Assembly: GCA_024683935.1 (NCBI GenBank)
Contig: JAIKXV010000108.1
Location: 1-5,113, forward strand
Reading direction: 5' to 3'
DNA from: Lachnospiraceae bacterium
GTDB lineage: Bacteria; Bacillota_A; Clostridia; Lachnospirales; Lachnospiraceae
DNA length: 5,113 nucleotides
The position numbers and the translations under genes were made by a program. Positions 1-5,113 of the stretch are shown one piece after another; within the stretch, counting starts at the first letter, position 1; each line of letters starts with the position of its first letter. The notes under the pieces were generated by a model that did no database searches, was not told the origin of the DNA, and was given only the letters and a program-made list of their open reading frames with translations.

Positions 1-471
1 CATTCATACAAGACCCTGCCGGACAGCACGGTATTGTTTATCTGTACATTCGATCCCTTTGGAAAAGGACTGCCGATATATACATTCAGAGAGAGATGTG
101 ATGAGGATAATGGCATAATCCTTGATGACGGAGCAGTGAAAATATATTATAATTGCACTTATCAGGGAAGTGATCTGCCTGATGGATTACGGGAACTATA
201 CAGATATGTGGAAACAGGAAAGAGTAGTGACGCTCTAACCACACAGATAGATAAAGCCGTACACGTGGCAAGATTGAAGGAAGAGTGGAGGTCAGCGTAC
301 ATGAAGGAATGGATTCTTTATATGGATGCCAAGGACGAGGGCCGCGAAGAAGGCATCAAACAGGGCGTAGCCCAGGAACGCGCCAATACCGAGCGTGAGC
401 GGAAGCGGGCTGATGAAGCAGAGGCAAGGGTCAGGGAGCTTGAAAACCTGCTTGCTGGAAGAAATGCATAG
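1..471 (+). CDS. Rpn-family PD-(D/E)XK nuclease / putative transposase, 5'-truncated by the window edge
   Basis: The reading frame is open from base 1, so this is the C-terminal 156 residues of a longer protein. A TTG at 34 is an internal Leu codon, not a start. Residues 13-21 read FICTFDPFG, followed by KGLPIYTF and a run ending in an RYVETG-like segment. I recognise this as the second half of the Rpn / PDDEXK_2 family, described as recombination-promoting nucleases and often labelled putative transposases. The C-terminal third (about 331-465) starts with the EGREEGIKQG repeat typical of these proteins and continues as a charged Glu/Arg/Ala-rich helix, probably a coiled coil. The N-terminal nuclease core with the catalytic Asp and Glu-x-Gln/Lys residues lies outside the window, so activity cannot be judged. 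It ends at a TAG with no terminator-like hairpin before the next gene, 37 bases on. Family call is fairly sure; cellular role is unknown. Confidence 0.8.
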   Translation, partial: HSYKTLPDSTVLFICTFDPFGKGLPIYTFRERCDEDNGIILDDGAVKIYYNCTYQGSDLPDGLRELYRYVETGKSSDALTTQIDKAVHVARLKEEWRSAYMKEWILYMDAKDEGREEGIKQGVAQERANTERERKRADEAEARVRELENLLAGRNA

Positions 472-508
472 ATAATGGCATCCTTAAGTATGTGTTATCG
501 GAGGAAAG

Positions 509-539
509 GTGCTGCGTGCCGGTGGCACGCGTTTAGCAC
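509..539 (+). other. GC-rich hairpin over the candidate GTG start of the dCMP deaminase
   Basis: An inner stem pairs 514-520 (GCGTGCC) with 524-530 (GGCACGC) around a 3-base GGT loop. An outer stem pairs 509-513 (GTGCT) with 535-539 (AGCAC), separated by a 4-base bulge (GTTT, 531-534). Twelve perfect pairs in total would bury the GTG at 509 just after the GGAGG site. No T-tract follows, so it is not an intrinsic terminator. It may be a translation-attenuating structure or a chance palindrome in coding sequence. Confidence 0.5.
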
Positions 540-1096
540 GGACCGGATGGAATGATCATATGAGAAAACTATTTACCGAATGGGCGATGGAGATCGCCGA
601 AGACAGCAAAGTGAGGAGCACCTGCCTGTCGCGTCAGGTGGGGGCTGTGATAATAAAGGATAAGCAGATAATAGCCACAGGCTATAACGGAGCACCTGCC
701 GGAGCAATTCACTGTACCGATATTGGCTATTGTATAAGGAAGAAAAGAGGTATTCCTTCGGGACAGGGTTTGGAGCTCTGCCGTGCGGGACATGCCGAGG
801 CCAATGCCATAGACCAGTGCGCAAGGCGCGGAACAAGCTGTGAGGGCGCAACGCTTTATGTCACAACGCAGCCCTGCGTTTTCTGCTGTATCCATATCAT
901 ACAGGCGGGAATAAAAAAGGTTATATTCAAGGGAGAATATCCTACAGGTCTCGGACTGGAGCTTCTGAAAGAATCCGGTGTGCAATACTTTAAATATGAA
1001 GAAGCTCTGGAAGAGGAGCGCTCTTCCATGGAGAAAAAGCACAGCGCGGAAATGGAAAGGGTAAAGGAATTTTTAGATAAGCCGGAACCGTATTAA
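509..1096 (+). CDS. dCMP deaminase, ComEB-type (zinc-dependent cytidine/deoxycytidylate deaminase)
   Basis: This cytosolic enzyme should deaminate dCMP to dUMP, the substrate for thymidylate synthase. Numbered from GTG 509, the zinc site is visible: H95-A-E97 (zinc His and catalytic Glu) and P122-C-V-F-C126 (two zinc Cys). Other family hallmarks are STC (residues 37-39), QVGAVI, ATGYNGAP (56-63), HC (68-69) and the C91/H95 region. In deaminases of the T4 dCMP deaminase type, residues around such positions can bind a second, structural zinc. The start is uncertain. GTG 509 has a GGAGG site at 500-504 but only four bases of spacing. ATG 560 has weaker GGATGG at 545-550 but gives an N-terminus whose distance to the STC motif matches my recollection of B. 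subtilis ComEB. I list the longer form because of the strong ribosome site; the first 17 residues look unconserved. The C-terminus carries a charged, probably helical tail (about 163-190) beyond the usual domain. The comEB name would imply a competence locus, which is not seen here. Confidence 0.9.
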   Translation: MLRAGGTRLARTGWNDHMRKLFTEWAMEIAEDSKVRSTCLSRQVGAVIIKDKQIIATGYNGAPAGAIHCTDIGYCIRKKRGIPSGQGLELCRAGHAEANAIDQCARRGTSCEGATLYVTTQPCVFCCIHIIQAGIKKVIFKGEYPTGLGLELLKESGVQYFKYEEALEEERSSMEKKHSAEMERVKEFLDKPEPY

Positions 1097-1118
1097 CGTT
1101 CACAAAGATTTCACAAAA

Positions 1119-1153
1119 TTTGTTAGCACTCAAACTTGACGAGTGCTAACAAA
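1119..1153 (+). promoter_or_regulatory. CIRCE operator (HrcA-binding inverted repeat)
   Basis: The core TTAGCACTC (1123-1131), a 9-base spacer, and GAGTGCTAA (1141-1149) match the CIRCE consensus with no mismatch. The symmetry extends four more bases on each side, giving 13-base perfect arms (1119-1131 and 1141-1153). CIRCE is the binding site of HrcA, the repressor of groE and dnaK operons in Firmicutes, whose activity depends on GroEL. Here it precedes a single hsp20 gene and contains the -35 box, so bound HrcA should block RNA polymerase directly. No hrcA gene is in the window. Confidence 0.97.
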
Positions 1154-1164
1154 AGTGGTATAAC
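1136..1164 (+). promoter_or_regulatory. Sigma-A-type promoter of hsp20
   Basis: The -35 box is TTGACG (1136-1141, five of six consensus bases) and the -10 box is TATAAC (1159-1164), with the ideal 17-base spacing. The -35 begins in the CIRCE spacer and ends on the first base of the right arm. Transcription should begin near 1171-1173, giving a leader of about 80 bases. An AT-rich stretch at about 1104-1121 lies upstream. Confidence 0.88.
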
Positions 1165-1170
1165 ATAATC

Positions 1171-1250
1171 GTAAACAAGAAAAGCCCCGTTAAACAGGGG
1201 CTGCACCAGACTCAAAAGTTTATGAGCCGTATGGAAAAGGAGGCTTTATT
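1171..1250 (+). promoter_or_regulatory. hsp20 5' leader with a hairpin and a possible alternative fold that hides the ribosome site
   Basis: Near the predicted 5' end, AGCCCC (1183-1188) pairs perfectly with GGGGCT (1197-1202) over an 8-base loop. No T-tract follows, so this is not a terminator. The strong ribosome site AAGGAGG (1237-1243) sits seven bases before the ATG. The left arm, extended to 1181-1188, can instead pair with 1239-1247 (GGAGGCTTT), giving eight pairs with one bulged A at 1241 and covering the ribosome site. A second short option pairs AGCC 1225-1228 with GGCT 1242-1245. These folds exclude one another. The leader does not resemble a named thermometer class that I can identify; a regulatory role is inference. 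Confidence 0.4.
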
Positions 1251-1703
1251 ATGTTATTACCAAGTATTTTCAATGAGAACTTTGCAGACGATGTATTCAA
1301 TGATTTCTTTGATTTTCCGGTAACCCTTAAGCAGGTCTGGAATCCGGGATTAACATCAGCGACCAATATGATGCAGACTGATGTAAAAGAAACAGACAAG
1401 GGATTTGAGCTCGATATTTCCCTTCCCGGATTTAAGAAAGAGGATATAAGGGCTGAACTTAAGGATGGTTATCTCACCATCAATGCAGAACGGGCAGAGA
1501 ATAAGGAAGATAAAGAAGAAGGTAAGTTTATCAGAAAGGAACGCTATACCGGGCATTGCAGCAGAAGCTTCTATGTAGGTGAGGAGATCACTGAAAATGA
1601 TATACATGCCAGGTTCGAAAACGGTGTCCTTTCATTGGATATTCCCAAGAAGGAGCCTGAAAAGAAGGTTGAAGAGAAGAAGCTGATTGCCATCGAAGGA
1701 TAA
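1251..1703 (+). CDS. Small heat-shock protein of the Hsp20 / alpha-crystallin family
   Basis: This 150-residue cytosolic chaperone should bind unfolding proteins without ATP and hold them for refolding by DnaK/ClpB-type machines. A short aromatic-rich N-terminal arm (residues 1-40, with FNDFFDFP) is followed by the alpha-crystallin domain (about 41-135). That domain contains MQTDVKET, ELDISLPGFKKEDI (53-66), the RKERYTGHCSRSFYVG strand region (95-110) and the FENGVLSLDIPKK block (122-134), whose GVL triplet is the classic signature. The charged tail ends in L-I-A-I, and I146-A-I148 fits the conserved I-x-I/V motif that plugs into a neighbouring subunit during oligomer assembly. Length is typical. 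The ATG has a strong AAGGAGG site. The gene is single, between a CIRCE-controlled promoter and its own terminator, so heat-induced monocistronic expression is expected. Confidence 0.96.
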   Translation: MLLPSIFNENFADDVFNDFFDFPVTLKQVWNPGLTSATNMMQTDVKETDKGFELDISLPGFKKEDIRAELKDGYLTINAERAENKEDKEEGKFIRKERYTGHCSRSFYVGEEITENDIHARFENGVLSLDIPKKEPEKKVEEKKLIAIEG

Positions 1704-1722
1704 ATGATCCGGAATACAGCCG

Positions 1723-1748
1723 GCGGCCGCTGAAGCGGCCGCTTTTTT
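1723..1748 (+). terminator. Intrinsic terminator of hsp20
   Basis: An 8-base perfect GC stem pairs 1723-1730 with 1735-1742 around a TGAA tetraloop, followed by six T (1743-1748). It starts 19 bases after the hsp20 stop. Each arm is GCGGCCGC, which is itself palindromic. There is no A-rich run on the left flank, so it should act only on + strand transcription. Confidence 0.95.
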
Positions 1749-1783
1749 CTTTCCTGCACGGTTTGGAAAAAGAACCACTCCAC

Positions 1784-1812
1784 TTGCAGAATTAATAACG
1801 AATAGGTAAAAT
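1784..1812 (+). promoter_or_regulatory. Predicted sigma-A promoter for the deacetylase-gdpP-rplI unit
   Basis: The -35 candidate is TTGCAG (1784-1789) and the -10 candidate is TAAAAT (1807-1812), exactly 17 bases apart. It lies between the hsp20 terminator and the deacetylase ATG at 1821, the only place a dedicated promoter could sit. Initiation about seven bases past the -10 box would fall at about 1816-1820, leaving almost no leader. Each box has mismatches to consensus (two in the -35, one in the -10), so this is a good but unproven prediction. Confidence 0.6.
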
Positions 1813-1820
1813 AGTACGGT

Positions 1821-2591
1821 ATGATCAGAGCGATAGTAAACGGTGATGATTTTGGGATCAGCGAAAATGTAAATGAGGCTGTCAGGGTTTGTTTCGAAAA
1901 GAGACTTATCACCAATACGACCCTCATGGTAAATATGCCTTATGCCGATGATGCCGTGGAAATGGCAAAAAAATGCGGTTTTGACGAGGCGGTAGGACTT
2001 CACCTGAATCTCACCAGCGGCTATCCGTTAACAAAGCGGATCAGGAGGGAAAAACGCTTCTGCAGGAAAGACGGTTCCTTCAATGCTTATTTTCAGAAGC
2101 ATACAATGACGAGACTGTTCATAACCCGGCAGGAATCACAAGCCGTGGCAGAAGAGATAGAGGCACAGATTAGGAAATATTTTTCCTATGGCCTTCCGGA
2201 AAAGCATCTTGATTCCCACCATCATGTCCATACGGACCGCTCTGTGATAATCATACTGCTGCCGCTTATCAACAGGTACGGATTTAAATCTGTAAGGCTC
2301 AGCAGGAACATGTTTTTGAAAATGAACGTATTAAAAAGGATTTATAAGGATTCCTATAACAGGAGACTGAAGAGAAGCGGACTTATCACGGCGGATTATT
2401 TCGGCTCCTACAGGGATCTTTCAGCTATGGACGGGAAGATAACGGATGACAGCCTGATAGAGGTTATGGTGCATCCGATGTTTGACGGAGAAGGGGTTCT
2501 GAACGACACCAATACTCCCATGGAAAAGGTGACGGAGCTTCTGGATTCCTTAAATTCGGTCAGGCAGCCTTATTTTCCCGTCAGACAGTAA
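1821..2591 (+). CDS. ChbG/HpnK (YdjC)-family carbohydrate deacetylase
   Basis: Proteins of this family are metal-dependent deacetylases; characterised members remove acetyl groups from N-acetylated sugars such as diacetylchitobiose (ChbG). The 256-residue length is normal. The metal and catalytic motifs are intact: NGDDFG (residues 7-12, with D9/D10), GLHLNLT (59-65, with H61), HLDSHHHVH (129-137) and EVMVHP (214-219, with H218). No signal peptide or membrane segment is seen, so it should act in the cytosol. The start is fixed: the conserved NGDDFG begins six residues in, and the frame is closed by a TAG at 1812-1814. No Shine-Dalgarno site precedes it (the nearest AGG is 14 bases away). No chitobiose transport or hydrolase genes are nearby, so the substrate is unknown and I give no symbol. 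gdpP follows 24 bases later with no terminator, suggesting co-transcription. Confidence 0.92.
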   Translation: MIRAIVNGDDFGISENVNEAVRVCFEKRLITNTTLMVNMPYADDAVEMAKKCGFDEAVGLHLNLTSGYPLTKRIRREKRFCRKDGSFNAYFQKHTMTRLFITRQESQAVAEEIEAQIRKYFSYGLPEKHLDSHHHVHTDRSVIIILLPLINRYGFKSVRLSRNMFLKMNVLKRIYKDSYNRRLKRSGLITADYFGSYRDLSAMDGKITDDSLIEVMVHPMFDGEGVLNDTNTPMEKVTELLDSLNSVRQPYFPVRQ

Positions 2592-2615
2592 GAGTATTTT
2601 TCAGGTGAACCCGTA

Positions 2616-4643
2616 ATGAGAAAAGTCAAAGCAAAGGGGATATTGAGGTTTATAGGCGCAGTTCCGCTTATGATGTCCGTTATTTTTGTAATCCCCGTCA
2701 TTATGATATACGGCATAAGCCGTCGTGCGTCCGTGATCCTTGCGGCAGCATGGATGGTTTATTTTCTGCTGTCTCTGTTCTTTCTCATAAGTTCCAGAAG
2801 AACCATACGCCGGGAGATGGTGAATTTTGCCACTGACTACGGCCAGGTACAGAAGGGACTCTTAAAAGGACTTGCCGTGCCCTATGCTCTTTTGGATGAA
2901 GAGGGGCATTTTATATGGAGTAATGCCGGTTTTTCAGCCATTATCCATAAGGACAGGTTTTATTCCAGCTCCATTACCTCCTTTTTCCCGGAGATCACAA
3001 AGGATAAGCTGCCAAAGGATTCAAAGGTTGTAAGCTTTGACATAAATTATGAAAAAAGGGATTACAGGGTTGATCTCAGGCTTCTTCCAATGAAAGGCGG
3101 AAAGGGCAGGAATCCGGAGTTTGACGGCAATCTCATTGCCGCATTCTTCTTTGATGAGACGGACATACATCTCTATATGCGCTTAAATCATGAACAGTCC
3201 CTGGTGACCGGTCTGATCTACATCGACAATTATGACGATGCCCTGGAAAGCGTTGAGGACGTGCGGCGTTCCATGCTCACTGCCCTGGTCGACAGGCAGA
3301 TAAATAAGTATCTGAGAGACTATGATGCTATAGTGAAAAAGGTGGAAACGGATAAGTATTTTACGGTCCTTAAGCGTATTGATTTTGAGAGGATGAAGGA
3401 AAACCGCTTTGCCATTCTTGATTCTGTTAAGAATATCAGCATCGGGAACCAGATGTCAGTAACCCTTTCACTGGGCTTCGGACTTGATGCCGAGTCCTTC
3501 CTTCAGGACAGTGAATATGCCAGAAATGCCATAGATCTGGCTCTCGGCCGCGGCGGAGACCAGGCAGTCATAAAAACTCCCGAAAATATCAGCTATTTCG
3601 GCGGAAAGAGCCAGCAGGTCGAGAAGAGCACCAGGGTAAGGGCCAGGGTGAAGGCTCATGCGCTGAGGGAGATCATAGAGGGTAAGGATTACGTCCTTGT
3701 AATGGGACATAAGAATACGGATATAGATTCTTTCGGTGCCGCAGTCGGTATCTTCCGTGCTGCCGATTCCCTGGGCAAAAAGTGCAGCATAGTGATAAAT
3801 GAGGTGTCCCAGTCAATAAAACCCTTTGTGGAGGCTTTTACGGAGGACAGGGAATACAGTTCTGATCTTATCATTTCCAGTGGCGAGGCAGAGCAGATTT
3901 GCGATAACAACACGGTTGTCGTTGTAGTAGATACGAACAATCCGGCATATACCGAATGTCCCGGGCTTTTAACACTGGCAAAGACCATAGTGGTGCTGGA
4001 TCATCACAGGATGGGAACCGAGCGGATAAGCAATGCCACACTTTCATATATAGAATCCTATGCTTCCAGTGCCTGCGAAATGGTTTCCGAAATACTGCAG
4101 TATTTCTCCGACGGGATCAAGATAAAGGCGGCAGAAGCAGACAGTCTTTACTCCGGGATCATGATAGACACGAATAATTTCATGACAAAGACCGGCGTGC
4201 GCACATTTGAGGCGGCTGCGTTCCTGCGCCGTAACGGGGCAAATGTCACAAAGGTAAGAAAGCTTTTCCGTAATGATATTGAGGAATTTAAGGCCCGTGC
4301 GGAGATCGTACAGAATGCGGAGCTTTTCAGAGGGAAATATGCTATTTCCGTTTGTCCCGGGGAGGTTGATGAGCCTACCGTCACGGCTGCCCAGGCTGCA
4401 AACGAGCTTTTGAATATCAATGACGTGAGAGCTGCTTTTGTCCTGACGGATCATGACGGAAAGATCCATGTGAGTGCAAGATCCATAGATGAAGTAAATG
4501 TGCAGATAATAATGGAGAGATTCGGAGGCGGTGGTCATCTGAATATCGCCGGTGCCCAGCTTGAAGGCAGAACAGTGGAGGAAGCCTGCAAAGAACTGAG
4601 GGATGTTCTGGATGAAATGGAAGAGGAAGGAGAACTGGAATGA
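2616..4643 (+). CDS. gdpP: Cyclic-di-AMP phosphodiesterase GdpP (DHH/DHHA1, membrane-bound)
   Basis: GdpP hydrolyses c-di-AMP to pApA and so influences potassium and osmotic balance, cell-wall stress and beta-lactam tolerance in Firmicutes. The 675 residues follow the family plan. Two membrane segments (about 10-33 and 37-59) precede a PAS-like domain (about 80-185) and a degenerate GGDEF domain (about 195-320), where the GGDEF position seems to read ETDKYF (244-249). A linker contains [10 protein letters not shown] (311-320). The DHH domain has GHKNTDIDS (364-372; H365, D369, D371), D439, DHH (462-464) and the MIDTN aspartate D518, a complete set of expected manganese ligands. DHHA1 ends in [12 protein letters not shown] (637-648). 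AGGTGA at 2603-2608 is a moderate ribosome site seven bases before the ATG. The stop overlaps the rplI start. One difference from my memory of relatives is NN at 441-442, where H-R/K is common. Domain edges are by eye. Confidence 0.96.
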   Translation: MRKVKAKGILRFIGAVPLMMSVIFVIPVIMIYGISRRASVILAAAWMVYFLLSLFFLISSRRTIRREMVNFATDYGQVQKGLLKGLAVPYALLDEEGHFIWSNAGFSAIIHKDRFYSSSITSFFPEITKDKLPKDSKVVSFDINYEKRDYRVDLRLLPMKGGKGRNPEFDGNLIAAFFFDETDIHLYMRLNHEQSLVTGLIYIDNYDDALESVEDVRRSMLTALVDRQINKYLRDYDAIVKKVETDKYFTVLKRIDFERMKENRFAILDSVKNISIGNQMSVTLSLGFGLDAESFLQDSEYARNAIDLALGRGGDQAVIKTPENISYFGGKSQQVEKSTRVRARVKAHALREIIEGKDYVLVMGHKNTDIDSFGAAVGIFRAADSLGKKCSIVINEVSQSIKPFVEAFTEDREYSSDLIISSGEAEQICDNNTVVVVVDTNNPAYTECPGLLTLAKTIVVLDHHRMGTERISNATLSYIESYASSACEMVSEILQYFSDGIKIKAAEADSLYSGIMIDTNNFMTKTGVRTFEAAAFLRRNGANVTKVRKLFRNDIEEFKARAEIVQNAELFRGKYAISVCPGEVDEPTVTAAQAANELLNINDVRAAFVLTDHDGKIHVSARSIDEVNVQIIMERFGGGGHLNIAGAQLEGRTVEEACKELRDVLDEMEEEGELE

Positions 4644-5086
4644 AGGTAATACTTTTACAGGATGTGAAGAGCCAGGGGAAAAAGGGAGATATAATAAATG
4701 TCAGTGACGGCTATGCAAGGAATTTCCTTTTGACCAAGGGCCTGGGAGTGGAGGCGACCCAGCAGAACCTTAATGATGCAAAGCTAAAAAAGGCGAATGA
4801 AGAAAAGAAAGCTGCAGAAGAGCTTGCAAAGGCCCGTGATATGGCAGGAAAGCTCGAGAAGATAGATATTTCGGTACAGATAAAGGCCGGGGCGGACGGA
4901 AAGACATTTGGCTCTGTTTCTTCAAAGGAGATAGCGGAAGCGGTAAAGGAACAGAAAGGTCTGGAGCTTGATAAGAAGAAAATAGTGGTAAAAGACCCTA
5001 TAAAAGCCCTTGGGGATTACAGGATACCCGTAAAGCTCCATCCGGAAGTTACGGGAGAATTCACCCTTCACGTGGTACAGGAGTAA
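4640..5086 (+). CDS. rplI: 50S ribosomal protein L9
   Basis: L9 binds 23S rRNA near the base of the L1 stalk and reaches out from the large subunit; it affects reading-frame fidelity. The 148-residue protein is full length. The N-terminal RNA-binding domain (1-41) begins MKVILLQDV and has the L9 signature region, G16-D-I-I-N, then V21[13 protein letters not shown]34. A long lysine/alanine/glutamate-rich connecting helix (about 42-74) leads to the C-terminal domain (75-148) with GKTFGSVS (87-94) and a normal end. AAGGAG at 4627-4632 lies seven bases before the ATG, inside the end of gdpP. The ATGA overlap (ATG 4640-4642, TGA 4641-4643) suggests translational coupling. The gdpP-rplI order is conserved in many Firmicutes, where a replicative helicase gene usually follows. 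Confidence 0.98.
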   Translation: MKVILLQDVKSQGKKGDIINVSDGYARNFLLTKGLGVEATQQNLNDAKLKKANEEKKAAEELAKARDMAGKLEKIDISVQIKAGADGKTFGSVSSKEIAEAVKEQKGLELDKKKIVVKDPIKALGDYRIPVKLHPEVTGEFTLHVVQE

Positions 5087-5098
5087 CAGTCAACCCGA

Positions 5099-5113
5099 AT
5101 GGATACAGAAAGT
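5099..5113 (+). CDS. Possible start of the next gene, perhaps replicative DNA helicase dnaB (only five codons in window)
   Basis: An ATG at 5099 opens a frame reading M-D-T-E-S up to the window edge, 12 bases after the rplI stop. In many Firmicutes the replicative helicase gene directly follows rplI, which is the only reason for naming dnaB. Five residues cannot identify a protein. The nearest purine-rich ribosome site (GGAG at 5080-5083) is 15 bases away, longer than usual, so the true start could be further downstream. Confidence 0.35.

Noticed and set aside
34..36. TTG at 34 as start codon of the first gene
   Set aside because: The frame is open to base 1 and the residues before it (LPDSTV) fit the family, so the gene starts outside the window.
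569..1042. Long antisense frames opposite the dCMP deaminase
   Set aside because: They are opposite a clearly conserved coding sequence, have no family motifs and no convincing ribosome site; they are coding shadows.
1183..1202. The hsp20 leader hairpin as a transcription attenuator
   Set aside because: The stem is followed by GCACCAGACTC rather than a T-tract, so it does not meet the form of an intrinsic terminator.
1222..1323. A 33-codon reading frame (ATG 1222 to TAA 1321-1323) overlapping the hsp20 start in another frame
   Set aside because: It has no ribosome site before its ATG, its peptide resembles nothing I know, and most of it is a frame-shifted read of hsp20. A regulatory upstream frame is conceivable but unsupported.
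1356..2003. Antisense frames opposite hsp20, its terminator and the start of the deacetylase gene
   Set aside because: Two of them run straight through the terminator and across gene boundaries, and the translations are compositionally odd with no recognisable domain.
3468..4538. Several antisense frames and one extra + frame inside gdpP
   Set aside because: The gdpP frame carries every catalytic motif across this stretch; the other frames show none and are explained as shadows.
1..5113. CRISPR array, tRNA or rRNA gene, insertion sequence ends or phage attachment site
   Set aside because: No regularly spaced repeats, cloverleaf-like segments or terminal inverted repeats with target duplications were seen on reading both strands; the gaps between genes are all short.

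Overview
The window looks like chromosomal DNA of a Firmicute, most likely a Clostridia member of the Lachnospiraceae type. The reasons are a perfect CIRCE operator, the conserved gdpP-rplI gene pair, purine-rich Shine-Dalgarno sites, moderate GC content, and an Rpn/PD-(D/E)XK-type protein of the form common in that family. The taxonomic call is an inference from protein style, not from a marker-gene comparison. All genes I can support are on the + strand.

Region 1 (1-1096): the 3' part of an Rpn-family nuclease/transposase-like gene runs in from the left edge. After a 37-nt gap comes a ComEB-type dCMP deaminase. Its start is ambiguous: a GTG at 509 next to a strong Shine-Dalgarno site, or an ATG at 560 that fits the family length. 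A GC-rich hairpin covers the first candidate start.

Region 2 (1097-1748): a self-contained heat-shock unit. A perfect CIRCE inverted repeat (HrcA operator) contains the -35 box of a near-consensus sigma-A promoter. It is followed by a leader of about 80 nt with possible alternative RNA folds, a single hsp20 gene, and a strong intrinsic terminator.

Region 3 (1749-5113): a probable operon of a ChbG/HpnK (YdjC)-family carbohydrate deacetylase, gdpP (membrane c-di-AMP phosphodiesterase), rplI (ribosomal protein L9), and possibly the first codons of the next gene, which by synteny could be the replicative helicase dnaB. The promoter predicted for this unit lies so close to the deacetylase start that its transcript would be almost leaderless, which fits the lack of a Shine-Dalgarno site there. 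gdpP and rplI overlap by four bases and are probably translationally coupled.

Most of this is well-known biology. I found no convincing undescribed multi-gene system. The points most worth a second look are the possible RNA switch in the hsp20 leader, the near-leaderless deacetylase gene, and the placement of that deacetylase at the head of the gdpP-rplI operon.
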